A stretch of 50,678 nucleotides of DNA, taken from positions 1 to 50,678 of the forward strand of contig JAFVTT010000021.1 of NCBI GenBank assembly GCA_017503065.1. The letters run 5' to 3'. This document shows positions 1-6,830 of this stretch, piece by piece (within the stretch, counting starts at the first letter, position 1; every line of letters starts with the position of its first letter). The DNA comes from Bacteroidaceae bacterium (GTDB taxonomy: Bacteria > Bacteroidota > Bacteroidia > Bacteroidales > Bacteroidaceae). The translations under genes were made by a program, and so were the position numbers. Under the pieces are notes generated by a model. That model saw nothing but the letters and a program-made list of their open reading frames with translations, was not told the origin of the DNA and ran no database searches.

Positions 1-60
1 AATATATATTATATATATAATAAAATTTCTTTTCATCCCTTTTCACACCCCTCAAAAAAA

Positions 61-92
61 ACTGCATAACTGTATAACTGCATAACTGCATA
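61..92. repeat. 8-nt tandem repeat, four units
   Basis: Four consecutive octamers read ACTGCATA, ACTGTATA, ACTGCATA, ACTGCATA. They lie in the AT-rich left end, with no gene nearby. Confidence 0.85.
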
Positions 93-412
93 TAGCTCTT
101 TATGGTAATGTAAAGATATTTCAATCCTGCAAGATGGTTGATATCTTAACTATATCCGCACTGTTTTGCTGAACAATTGTGCAAGACTGCGAGAATACAT
201 CAAGTTGATATTCAATGGGTTACTTTGACGCACCACTCCTTGCCCCCCTGCGTTTTTCGTTCGCTTTTCCGTTCTCACATCGCCCGTGAGACGCTGACAT
301 ATTGTCATGCGCCTGTTCATTCATGTTCACGGTTGATTCCATGCGAGGAACGAGCCTTGACGATACGAGGATTTTCCGCCCTGTAATGCGCAAACAGAGA
401 TGTAAAGTTTTT

Positions 413-480
413 TTTAGAGTACAGATGACAGAGTACAGAGTACAGATGACAGATGACACAGATTTGACAGATTTACACGG
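413..480. repeat. Degenerate GAGTACAGATGACA / AGATTTGACAGATTTACA repeat
   Basis: Units of GAGTACAGATGACA recur imperfectly and run into AGATTTGACAGATTTACAC. The reverse complement of the second part closely matches the spacer at 38892-38918 after rfbD, so this is a dispersed intergenic repeat and not a local slippage product. Confidence 0.6.
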
Positions 481-566
481 AGGATGCACAACATTTCTCT
501 CTCAATCCCGTTAGGGCTGCGGAGGTAATCCGAGGGCAAAGCATATTCTTCGTTTTATTTCACTCC

Positions 567-606
567 AAGTCACCATAAGTCACTATAAGTCACCGTAAGT
601 CACTTT
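567..606. repeat. 10-nt tandem repeat, four units
   Basis: Four decamers with consensus AAGTCACNNT (AAGTCACCAT, AAGTCACTAT, AAGTCACCGT, AAGTCACTTT) in direct succession. Confidence 0.85.
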
Positions 607-669
607 CTGCCATTTTTGTGCCGTATATTTGCACTACCGAACGGGAAACGGAACCGACGCAGGAAGCGG

Positions 670-838
670 GAGCAGAAGCATGGTAGGGACACGGCATGCC
701 GTGTCCGATAACAAGAGCAAAAGCGGACTCGGCATGCCGAGTCCCTACATCCCCGAGCGGGAGCAGATTCGAGACCGCAAAGCGGGATTAAAACGGGAAA
801 CGGAAAACTGCGGACGCTGCACGCAGCGTCCCTACCAC
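670..838. repeat. Cluster of three TAGGGAC-type GC palindromes
   Basis: Three palindromes occur: GACACGGCATGCCGTGTC (about 674-691), GGACTCGGCATGCCGAGTCC (about 725-744) and GACGCTGCACGCAGCGTC (about 813-830). They are bordered by GTAGG on the left or CCCTAC on the right. A fourth relative is at 15593-15622, and a simplified one (GGACTCGG-CCCC-CCGAGTCC) acts as a hairpin at 4952-4977. Confidence 0.75.
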
Positions 839-869
839 TCACCACTCACCGCTCACCACTCACCACTCA
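835..869. repeat. Heptanucleotide repeat CCACTCA/CCGCTCA, five units
   Basis: Units are CCACTCA, CCACTCA, CCGCTCA, CCACTCA, CCACTCA. The same heptad family (reverse complement TGAGCGG/TGAACGG) recurs at 15440-15462, at the thrC stop (about 43276-43316), inside rfbD (about 38523-38537) and near 50290. Confidence 0.85.
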
Positions 870-927
870 TCCGCAAGGGAGGGGGAGACTACAGCCTAGC
901 AAGTGGCCACATCGGCAGTACATCACG

Positions 928-964
928 CTCCCTCCCATACAGGGGAGGGTACGGGGAGGGGTCC
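928..964. repeat. GGGGAGGG-type palindromic repeat
   Basis: CCCTCCCATACAGGGGAGGG followed by TACGGGGAGGGG. It matches the copies at 22208-22240 (intergenic) and 38543-38576 (inside rfbD), which share the CTCCCATAnAGGGGAG hairpin and a second G-rich block. Confidence 0.8.
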
Positions 965-973
965 TATTATTAA

Positions 974-1126
974 CCCTCTAACAAATCCCACTTTACCCCC
1001 TGCCAACATGAAGGAAACATCGCGCTCTGCCCCGTCACCCTCTTCCTCCTGGGCCGCTATCCCGAGCGCATCCTCATCTACAAAATCAACAAGAACCACC
1101 TGCACTGCCCCATATTCATCGAGTGA
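974..1126 (+). pseudogene. Possible gene remnant without a start codon
   Basis: A 50-codon stretch ends at TGA 1124-1126 and reads like real protein (GNIALCPVTLFLLGRYPERI, then a lysine/asparagine-rich stretch ending HLHCPIFIE). It has no ATG, GTG or TTG after the upstream in-frame stop at 971-973, so it is at most the 3' end of a lost gene. Its first 50 nt resemble the spacer before luxS (about 38974-39022), so part or all of it may be a dispersed repeat. I do not recognise the family. Confidence 0.3.
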
Positions 1127-1145
1127 GAAGCGCGTACTACACACT

Positions 1146-1182
1146 CAGGGGCCGCATCGCGCAATGTGCGACACAGCCCCTG
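1146..1182. terminator. Hairpin downstream of the zinc-ribbon gene
   Basis: CAGGGGC pairs with GCCCCTG, enclosing an inner CGCA-ATG-TGCG stem. It lies 36-72 nt beyond the stop of the minus-strand gene. There is no clear T-run on the minus side, so its role as a terminator is uncertain. Confidence 0.35.
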
Positions 1183-1217
1183 GTGTTGTTTGTATATGTC
1201 AGGAGAAATCCGTTCCC

Positions 1218-2036
1218 TTACTCCTCGCGGCGCTTCACCACACGGCGGCGGCGTGGCTTGTCCTCCAGGTTCTTGACTTCCACCTTTACACCTGCCAGTT
1301 CGGGGTCAACGAGGATACGGCCGCAGTACTCGCACACGATGATCTTTTTGCGGGTGCGGATGTCCAACTGGCGCTGGGGCGGAACCTTGTTGAAGCAGCC
1401 GCCGCAGGAGTCGCGCTGGACGTAAACCACGGCCAGGCCGTTGCGTGAGTTCTTGCGGATGCGCTTGAAGGCGCTCAGCAGGCGGGGTTCTATGGTGGCC
1501 TCCACGTTGTGGGCCTTCTCCTTGAGTTTCTCCTCCTCGGCCTTTGTCTCGCTGACGATTTCCTCCAGTTCGGTACGCTTGATGTCCAGGTCGGTACGGC
1601 GGTCGGCGATTACCTGGTTGGACTTTACCAACTCCTCGCCGCGTGTCTCCAGCGAATCCTTTGCCTCGCCGATGCGCTTCTGGTTCAGTTCGTTGTCCAG
1701 ACGCAGGTATTCGATCTGCTTGGAGAAGTTCTCGTACTCGCGGTTGTTGCGCACGTTCTTCATCTGGTTCTCGAAGCGCCCTATGTCCATCTTGTTCTTC
1801 TCGATGACGCCCTGGCGCTCGTTGATTTCCTTCTTGGCAGAGGCTATGTCCTCGTTTATCTTCTCGATACGGGTTTCCAAGCCTGCGATTTCGTCCTCCA
1901 GGTCCTTCACCTCCAGGGGGAGTTCGCCACGGAGGGTCTTGATCTGGTCAATCTCGGTCATGAGAGATTGCAACTGGTAGAGGTTCTTCAGTTTTTCCTC
2001 TACATTCAGTTCTGCCGGGTCTTTTACTTTTGCCAT
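1218..2036 (-). CDS. C4-type zinc-ribbon / coiled-coil protein (DUF164 family)
   Basis: A 272-residue cytosolic protein. Residues about 10-185 are charged and heptad-like and should form a long antiparallel coiled coil. A C-terminal zinc ribbon follows, with Cys211-x2-Cys214 and Cys235-x2-Cys238 in CGGC and CEYC, then a basic tail rich in Arg and Lys. This is the layout of the DUF164/zf-RING_7 family, which is thought to bind nucleic acid, though no precise role is established. Its ATG directly abuts the stop codon of the Nif3-like gene, so the two are almost surely one operon, a pairing common in Bacteroidota. Confidence 0.88.
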   Translation of the reverse strand: MAKVKDPAELNVEEKLKNLYQLQSLMTEIDQIKTLRGELPLEVKDLEDEIAGLETRIEKINEDIASAKKEINERQGVIEKNKMDIGRFENQMKNVRNNREYENFSKQIEYLRLDNELNQKRIGEAKDSLETRGEELVKSNQVIADRRTDLDIKRTELEEIVSETKAEEEKLKEKAHNVEATIEPRLLSAFKRIRKNSRNGLAVVYVQRDSCGGCFNKVPPQRQLDIRTRKKIIVCEYCGRILVDPELAGVKVEVKNLEDKPRRRRVVKRREE

Positions 2037-2804
2037 TTAATATAAATAATGTATTGGGTTAGTATTTACTTCTGTCTTGTACAGGGGCAGGTGCGGGAAC
2101 TGTTCGGAGAGCAGGCGCTCCAGGAGTTCCACGGTGTACTGCTCGCTCTCGTAGTGCCCCAGCACGCATATCTGTATCTCCTGCTCATGTCCCATGTACA
2201 GGTGGTAGCGCATCTCTCCCGTCAGGAAGGCATCGGCCTCCTGCGCTATGGCCTCGTCCAGGAGGAAGTCGCCTCCGCCTCCGCAGATGGCCACGCTCTG
2301 TATGGGGCGCGAGAGCACCTCGTTGTGCATCAGGCACTGGCAATGGAAGACGTCCTTCACCCTGTCCAGGAAGAAGCGTGCGTCCATGGGTGCGGACAGG
2401 TATCCCACCACGCCGCAATCGCCCGCAGGCACCACGTCTATGAGTCCCAGGCGCTCGGCCATCTGGTAGTTCACTCCGTCCTCGGCCTTGTCCAGATTGG
2501 TGTGCGCACTGTATATGGCTATGTCGTTCTGTATGGCCAGGCGCACAACGCGCTGCACCTGTGTGGCATCGCTCACCTGCTTCAATCCGCGGAAGAGCAC
2601 GGGATGGTGGCTCACTATGAGGTTGCACCCCAGATCCACGGCCTCGCGCACCACCTCCTCGGTGACGTCCAGACACAATAATGCCCCTGAAACCTCCGCC
2701 TCTGTCAATCCTACCTGCAGGCCGGCATTGTCATAGCTCTCCTGAAGGGGCAGAGGCGCGAAACGTTCAAGGGCGTCGATTACTTCCTTAACCTTCACGC
2801 TCAT
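2037..2804 (-). CDS. Nif3-like dinuclear metal-centre protein (GTP cyclohydrolase I type 2 family)
   Basis: A 255-residue protein starting MSVKVKEVIDALERFAP. Metal-binding motifs of the Nif3/YbgI family are visible: SHHPV with His66-His67, HTNLD with His101 and Asp105, and the C-terminal GHYESE with His217 and Glu221. It is the short form, lacking the inserted PII-like domain of the roughly 370-residue homologues. The frame stays open upstream to 3110, but I place the start at the ATG at 2804, where the conserved domain begins and a -7 motif lies 43 nt upstream. It is the first gene of an operon with the zinc-ribbon gene. The in vivo substrate of the family is unsettled. Confidence 0.9.
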   Translation of the reverse strand: MSVKVKEVIDALERFAPLPLQESYDNAGLQVGLTEAEVSGALLCLDVTEEVVREAVDLGCNLIVSHHPVLFRGLKQVSDATQVQRVVRLAIQNDIAIYSAHTNLDKAEDGVNYQMAERLGLIDVVPAGDCGVVGYLSAPMDARFFLDRVKDVFHCQCLMHNEVLSRPIQSVAICGGGGDFLLDEAIAQEADAFLTGEMRYHLYMGHEQEIQICVLGHYESEQYTVELLERLLSEQFPHLPLYKTEVNTNPIHYLY

Positions 2805-2846
2805 TGTGATATGTGTGTAGTGTGTGTGTGGATAATATTCCGCGCA

Positions 2847-2854
2847 CAAAGGTA
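2847..2854 (-). promoter_or_regulatory. Bacteroidota -7 element upstream of the Nif3 gene
   Basis: The minus strand reads TACCTTTG, matching TAnnTTTG, 43 nt upstream of the chosen ATG. This also supports the 2804 start over longer alternatives. Confidence 0.6.
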
Positions 2855-2950
2855 CGAAAAATATCCGCATCCACACCACCTTAATGCGCCTTTTTGCCAC
2901 TATTGTACGGTTTTTTAGCACCTTAGTGCCAAAATGACTCCCTTTTTTGC

Positions 2951-2958
2951 TATCTTTG
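2951..2958 (+). promoter_or_regulatory. Bacteroidota -7 element upstream of aguA
   Basis: TATCTTTG (TAnnTTTG consensus) 28 nt before the aguA ATG. The promoter is divergent from that of the Nif3 operon. Confidence 0.65.
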
Positions 2959-2986
2959 AACCGAAACAAACCAAGAACGAAGCAAC

Positions 2987-3976
2987 ATGAACAGATACTT
3001 ACCAGCCGAATGGCACCCCCAGGAGGCCATACAACTGACATGGCCGCATAGCGGAACCGACTGGGCGGAGACGCTGGAGGAGGTGACACGATGCTACATC
3101 GGCATGGCACGCGAGATAGCCCTCAGGCAGAAACTCTGGATAGTGACCCCGCAACCCCAGCGCGTCCGCGCCCTGCTCGAGGGGGAACTGCCCGGCAAGG
3201 CACTGGCCAACATAGAATACTTCCGCATACCCAGCAACGACACCTGGGCACGCGACCATGCCTTCATCACACTGCTCCGCGAGGACGGGGCACGCGAACT
3301 GCTCGACTTCCGCTTCAATGCCTGGGGAGGCAAGTTCGAGGCATCGCTGGACAATGCCATCAACCGCGAGTTCTACAACCAGAACTTCGCACACGACCCG
3401 GAACACAACCTATACGTGTCCCAACTGGACTTCGAACTGGAAGGCGGTTCCATAGAGAGCGACGGCGAGGGCACCATACTGACCACCGCCCAGTGCAACC
3501 TGAATGATAACCGGCGCACACCCTCCCAAGCCTCATCAGCCGAGGAGGCCATAGGCGGGGAACTCTGCCGACGCCTCTCTGCCAAGCGCATCCTGTGGCT
3601 CCACCACGGAGGCCTGGAGCGCGACGACACGGATGCCCACATAGACACCCTGGCACGCTTCGCCCCCAACGACACCATCGTCTACGGCGAGGGATGCCCC
3701 GAGATGCTGGAGGAACTCCGCTCCTTCCGCACCCTGCAGGGCAAGCCCTACCGGCTCATTGCCGTACCGCCCTACTATGCCAACTTCCTCATCATGAACA
3801 CCGCCGTACTGCTCCCCTTCTACGAGGACGAGGCGGAGAACCTCCGTGCCAAGGAGGCCCTGCAAACGGCCTTCCCCGACCGCGAGATAATAGGCATAGA
3901 TTGCCGCATCCTGCTCACCCAGAACGGAAGCCTGCATTGCTGCACGATGCAGTACCCTGAGAAAACGGAAAGGTGA
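2987..3976 (+). CDS. aguA: Agmatine deiminase
   Basis: A 329-residue cytosolic enzyme of the peptidyl-arginine-deiminase fold that hydrolyses agmatine to N-carbamoylputrescine and ammonia. The start MNRYLPAEWHPQEAIQLTWP is typical. NDTWARDH holds substrate-contacting Asp and Arg residues, and the catalytic cysteine is Cys318 in GSLHCCTMQ. The next gene encodes the following enzyme, so the pair makes putrescine from agmatine. The last five residues, KTER and the stop before it is reached, come from a heptad repeat: the TGA stop lies inside AAAGGTGAAAACGG, the dispersed intergenic family. The catalytic motif is upstream of this, so activity should be intact. Confidence 0.95.
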   Translation: MNRYLPAEWHPQEAIQLTWPHSGTDWAETLEEVTRCYIGMAREIALRQKLWIVTPQPQRVRALLEGELPGKALANIEYFRIPSNDTWARDHAFITLLREDGARELLDFRFNAWGGKFEASLDNAINREFYNQNFAHDPEHNLYVSQLDFELEGGSIESDGEGTILTTAQCNLNDNRRTPSQASSAEEAIGGELCRRLSAKRILWLHHGGLERDDTDAHIDTLARFAPNDTIVYGEGCPEMLEELRSFRTLQGKPYRLIAVPPYYANFLIMNTAVLLPFYEDEAENLRAKEALQTAFPDREIIGIDCRILLTQNGSLHCCTMQYPEKTER

Positions 3977-3997
3977 AAACGGAAAACGGAAAACTGT
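3961..3997. repeat. Heptad repeat CGGAAAA (family A), overlapping the end of aguA
   Basis: GAAAACGGAAAGG-TGAAAACGGAAAACGGAAAACTG. The start of the repeat encodes the last aguA codons and its stop. Related copies lie near 791-810, 6811-6827, 15406-15446, 20708-20738, 44644-44676, 45970-46004, 46051-46083, 50239-50278 and 50373-50401. Confidence 0.85.
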
Positions 3998-4032
3998 CCC
4001 TAAACTCCCTAAGGACCCTATAAAATTAAACT

Positions 4033-4908
4033 ATGAAAATCGCCATCATCCAACAATCCTGCTCTGCCGACATAGAGGCCAACAAGCAGAAACTTGCACA
4101 CAACATACGCACCGCCGCAAAGAAAGGCGCAGAACTCGTAGTACTTCAGGAACTGCACAACTCCCTCTACTTCTGCCAGACGGAGAACGTGGACCTCTGC
4201 TCCCTGGCAGAACCCATCCCCGGCCCCAGCACCGAGTTCTACGGAGCATTGGCCAAGGAGCTGGGCGTGGTCATCGTCACCAGCCTCTTCGAGCGCCGTG
4301 CCCCCGGCCTCTACCACAACACCGCCGTGGCGATGGAGAAGGACGGCACCATAGCCGGCAAGTACCGCAAGATGCACATACCCGACGACCCCGCCTACTA
4401 CGAGAAGTTCTACTTCACCCCCGGCGACCTCGGTTTCCACCCCATAGACACCAGCGTGGGACGCCTGGGCGTGCAGGTATGCTGGGACCAGTGGTATCCC
4501 GAGGGAGCACGCCTCATGGCCCTGCAGGGCGCCCAACTACTCATCTACCCCACCGCCATAGGATATGAAAGCAGCGACCTGCCCGAAGAGCAGGAACGCC
4601 AGCGCGAAGCATGGACAACAGTACAGCGCGGCCATGCCGTGGCCAACGGACTTCCCGTCATTGCCGTGAACCGCACCGGCCACGAACCCGACCCCTCCGG
4701 CCAGACAAACGGCATACAGTTCTGGGGCAGCAGTTTCGTATGCGGACCCCAAGGCGAGTTCCTCTACCGTGCACCCAAGGACGAGGAGGTAGTGGAAGTC
4801 ATCAACGTGGACATGCAACGATGCGAGAACGTCCGCCGCTGGTGGCCCTTCCTCCGCGACCGCCGCATAGAGGAATTCTCTCCCCTGACACGCAGGTTCA
4901 TTGACTGA
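4033..4908 (+). CDS. aguB: N-carbamoylputrescine amidase
   Basis: A 291-residue nitrilase-superfamily amidohydrolase that converts N-carbamoylputrescine to putrescine, CO2 and ammonia. The Glu-Lys-Cys catalytic triad is visible as Glu40 (VLQELHNS), Lys113 (KYRKMHIPDDP) and Cys150 (QVCWDQWYPE). The YRKMHIPDDP and CWDQWYPE signatures are characteristic of AguB/NLP1 enzymes. It follows aguA with a 56-nt repeat-filled spacer, and the two should be co-transcribed. It ends 79 nt before the convergent DUF4857 gene. Confidence 0.95.
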   Translation: MKIAIIQQSCSADIEANKQKLAHNIRTAAKKGAELVVLQELHNSLYFCQTENVDLCSLAEPIPGPSTEFYGALAKELGVVIVTSLFERRAPGLYHNTAVAMEKDGTIAGKYRKMHIPDDPAYYEKFYFTPGDLGFHPIDTSVGRLGVQVCWDQWYPEGARLMALQGAQLLIYPTAIGYESSDLPEEQERQREAWTTVQRGHAVANGLPVIAVNRTGHEPDPSGQTNGIQFWGSSFVCGPQGEFLYRAPKDEEVVEVINVDMQRCENVRRWWPFLRDRRIEEFSPLTRRFID

Positions 4909-4913
4909 AGAAA

Positions 4914-4977
4914 TCGGAATAATCGGAGGACTCAGAAGACTCAGAAGACTCAGAGGACTCGGCCCCCCGAGTCCTCT
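4914..4977. repeat. Nonamer repeat (family B) ending in a hairpin between convergent genes
   Basis: Units such as AATCGGAAT, AATCGGAGG and ACTCAGAAG run from 4914 and end in a perfect 11-bp hairpin, AGAGGACTCGG (4952-4962)/CCGAGTCCTCT (4967-4977) with a CCCC loop. The hairpin could end transcription from both sides, though there is no T-run. It resembles the palindrome at 725-744. Confidence 0.7.
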
Positions 4978-4987
4978 AAATCATTAA

Positions 4988-6025
4988 CTACTTCACAAAC
5001 CTTGGCTTCACGAACTTGTCCTTCGTGGATGTGAACCTGAGGCCGGGGAGGGTTTGGCTGGGCGTAGAATACACGAGGGAATCCACCAGAGAGTAGTCCT
5101 GGGCGGAAAGGGCATAGTAACTTTCCTCTTCCGCACGGTTTATGCGCACCGTCCAATCAAACATGTTGCCGATGATGAGCATGGATTCCTTCTCGGGATT
5201 GAAGCGGGGCACGCCGGTGAGACATACGGCATAAGAGTCGCGCTCCACCACCCAGAAGGCTCCCTGGGTGTCGGAGATGAAGCATAGCCACTTGCGCGAG
5301 GGAAACTCCGTGATGAAAAGGTGCTCGGGAGTCATGCCCTCGGGGAGCGCTATGGCACGCACATAGGGGCGGCCCACCGTCTGCTTCACGTGGAAAAGTT
5401 TCCTTTCGGCATCCAGCATCACATAACCCTCGTCGTACTCCTTGCGGTCGGTGGGATTGCCCGAGAGGCGGTAGGCAGGGAACCGGAAACCCTTGCCCTG
5501 CATCATGCGTGTGAAGGAAGCGCTTTTCGCCTCGTCTATGGTATTGGCGGACATCTTCACGAACTCCATGCCCGACTCCGTAATGCGGAAGACATCATCG
5601 GGGAGTTCCAGGTCTACACGTCCCGACATGCTTTCAAGCATCTGCTGAATGCCCAATCGGGGCTTGTTCAGGTCCAATGGAGAAATGCGCATATTGAAAT
5701 TGGACAACTGTATGTCGCGCGGCGTAACGGCACGTCCGCAGATGATGTCGGGGAAACGGCCGTCGGTAACCAGTTGGCGATAGTAGAAGGTGGGCAGTAT
5801 GGAGTCGAACTGCTCCTCGGTGTACTCCCTGCCCGAGGCATCCCTGTATTGCATCTTCTTGTCCTCGTCGTGCTCAAGTGTGGCAAACCTGCCCGCCACG
5901 GAACTGTACAGGGTGAAGGGCGTGGAGACGGACTCGGCCACAAAGGTATTGTAGAGCGAAGGTATCTGCCACACGAGGAGCACCGCCATGAGGCTGGCGA
6001 AGAATATTTTACTGACTTTTATCAT
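4988..6025 (-). CDS. DUF4857-type membrane-anchored protein of an ABC transporter locus
   Basis: A 345-residue protein with one N-terminal hydrophobic segment (about residues 5-25, probably an uncleaved signal anchor) and a large soluble, presumably periplasmic, domain with no motif I can tie to catalysis. It matches my recollection of the Bacteroidota DUF4857 family, which sits next to an ABC-2 permease and ATPase as it does here. The gene lies 25 nt after the permease gene in the same direction. A role as an accessory part of the exporter is inferred from context; its cargo is unknown. Confidence 0.75.
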   Translation of the reverse strand: MIKVSKIFFASLMAVLLVWQIPSLYNTFVAESVSTPFTLYSSVAGRFATLEHDEDKKMQYRDASGREYTEEQFDSILPTFYYRQLVTDGRFPDIICGRAVTPRDIQLSNFNMRISPLDLNKPRLGIQQMLESMSGRVDLELPDDVFRITESGMEFVKMSANTIDEAKSASFTRMMQGKGFRFPAYRLSGNPTDRKEYDEGYVMLDAERKLFHVKQTVGRPYVRAIALPEGMTPEHLFITEFPSRKWLCFISDTQGAFWVVERDSYAVCLTGVPRFNPEKESMLIIGNMFDWTVRINRAEEESYYALSAQDYSLVDSLVYSTPSQTLPGLRFTSTKDKFVKPRFVK

Positions 6026-6050
6026 GGTTCATTCTTGTTGTTAATGGGGT

Positions 6051-6722
6051 TTAATCCTGACGTCCGTCCCTGAAGTTGGACAATGACAACATGGACAGAA
6101 GGCTGTACATGAGGGTAACCAGCGCAAGCAGGGGCAGGAACCCGTTGTAAGCCTCGGGTGCAGGTGCCAGGAAGTATATACGCAGAAGGAGCACGGCCGC
6201 CACACCGTTTAGCACACGGCGCTTCCATGTGGGTTCCAGGGCTATCCACGACGTGAGCAGGTATGCCGCCACTCCTGCCAGATACCACGGCAAGGTGCTG
6301 AGGATGATGTGCCGCCACAGTTCGGGTGCAAGGACCGTATGCAGATATGCCCACATGATAACCAGCGACAGGGCAAAGATGCCAAGCAGCACGGCACCGC
6401 CGAAGACAAGCATGGAGGCCAGCGCCTTGGAGGCGCGGATGGGCAGGTGCAGGGTCAGTTTGAAAGACTTGTGATGCATCTCCGGTGCAAACTGCACCAC
6501 GGCAAAGGCAAGTCCCAAGAACAGGGGCACGAACTGGAGCATGTCCACAAAGATGGCATCGCGCTGGATCATCACCACCCAGAGGTGGTCGGCACCCTTC
6601 AGGGAGCACACCCTGGCCACGCGCATCATGGCATAGCCGGCAAAGCCTGACGAGAGAAGAAGGGCGAGAAGGCAATACCATCTCGTCTTTATCCATTCCT
6701 TATAGTAAATCGCTTTTATCAT
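6051..6722 (-). CDS. ABC transporter permease (ABC-2 like)
   Basis: A 223-residue integral membrane protein. After a short N-terminus (MIKAIYYKEWIKTRWY, typical of ABC-2 permeases) there are about six hydrophobic segments, roughly at 16-34, 62-80, 103-130, 138-160, 170-186 and 192-212. It lies between its ATPase gene upstream and the DUF4857 gene downstream, all on the minus strand. The 108-nt spacer to the ATPase is filled with repeats. The substrate cannot be read from the sequence. Confidence 0.82.
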   Translation of the reverse strand: MIKAIYYKEWIKTRWYCLLALLLSSGFAGYAMMRVARVCSLKGADHLWVVMIQRDAIFVDMLQFVPLFLGLAFAVVQFAPEMHHKSFKLTLHLPIRASKALASMLVFGGAVLLGIFALSLVIMWAYLHTVLAPELWRHIILSTLPWYLAGVAAYLLTSWIALEPTWKRRVLNGVAAVLLLRIYFLAPAPEAYNGFLPLLALVTLMYSLLSMLSLSNFRDGRQD

Positions 6723-6740
6723 ATACTTTTGTTTTGTAGA

Positions 6741-6827
6741 CGGAAATCGGAGTAATCGGAGTAATCGGAATACTCAGAATACTCAGAGAACTCAGAGAAC
6801 TCAGAGAGCACTTTTCCGTTTTCCGTT
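6741..6827. repeat. Nonamer B repeat joined to heptad A repeat, inside the ABC operon
   Basis: About seven units (ATCGGAGTA, ATCGGAATA, CTCAGAATA, CTCAGAGAA) run from 6746 to 6808 and are followed at once by TTTTCCGTTTTCCGTT. The B-then-inverted-A order recurs in the thr operon and near 50238-50401. The element sits between two co-directional genes of one probable operon. Confidence 0.8.
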
Positions 6828-6830
6828 CGT

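Larger units (their letters stand above)
1..1217. other. Gene-poor, repeat-rich region at the left edge
   Basis: I see no convincing intact gene here. The DNA starts AT-rich and then holds an 8-nt tandem repeat (61-92), a mixed repeat built on GAGTACAGATGACA and AATCTGTCA-like units (about 413-480), a 10-nt repeat (567-606), three GC-rich palindromes (about 670-838), a 7-nt repeat (835-869) and a GGGGAGGG-type palindrome (about 928-964). A coding-like remnant without a start lies at 974-1126. Short open frames across the palindromes are products of repeat composition. Confidence 0.8.

Noticed and set aside
629..973. Open frames across the GC palindromes at the left edge
   Set aside because: The translations (for example VGTRHAVSDN) are the typical products of palindromic repeats, with no start context or conserved domain.
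2805..3110. An N-terminal extension of the Nif3-like protein
   Set aside because: The extension overlaps the divergent aguA gene and its promoter, and a -7 element for the shorter form lies inside it.
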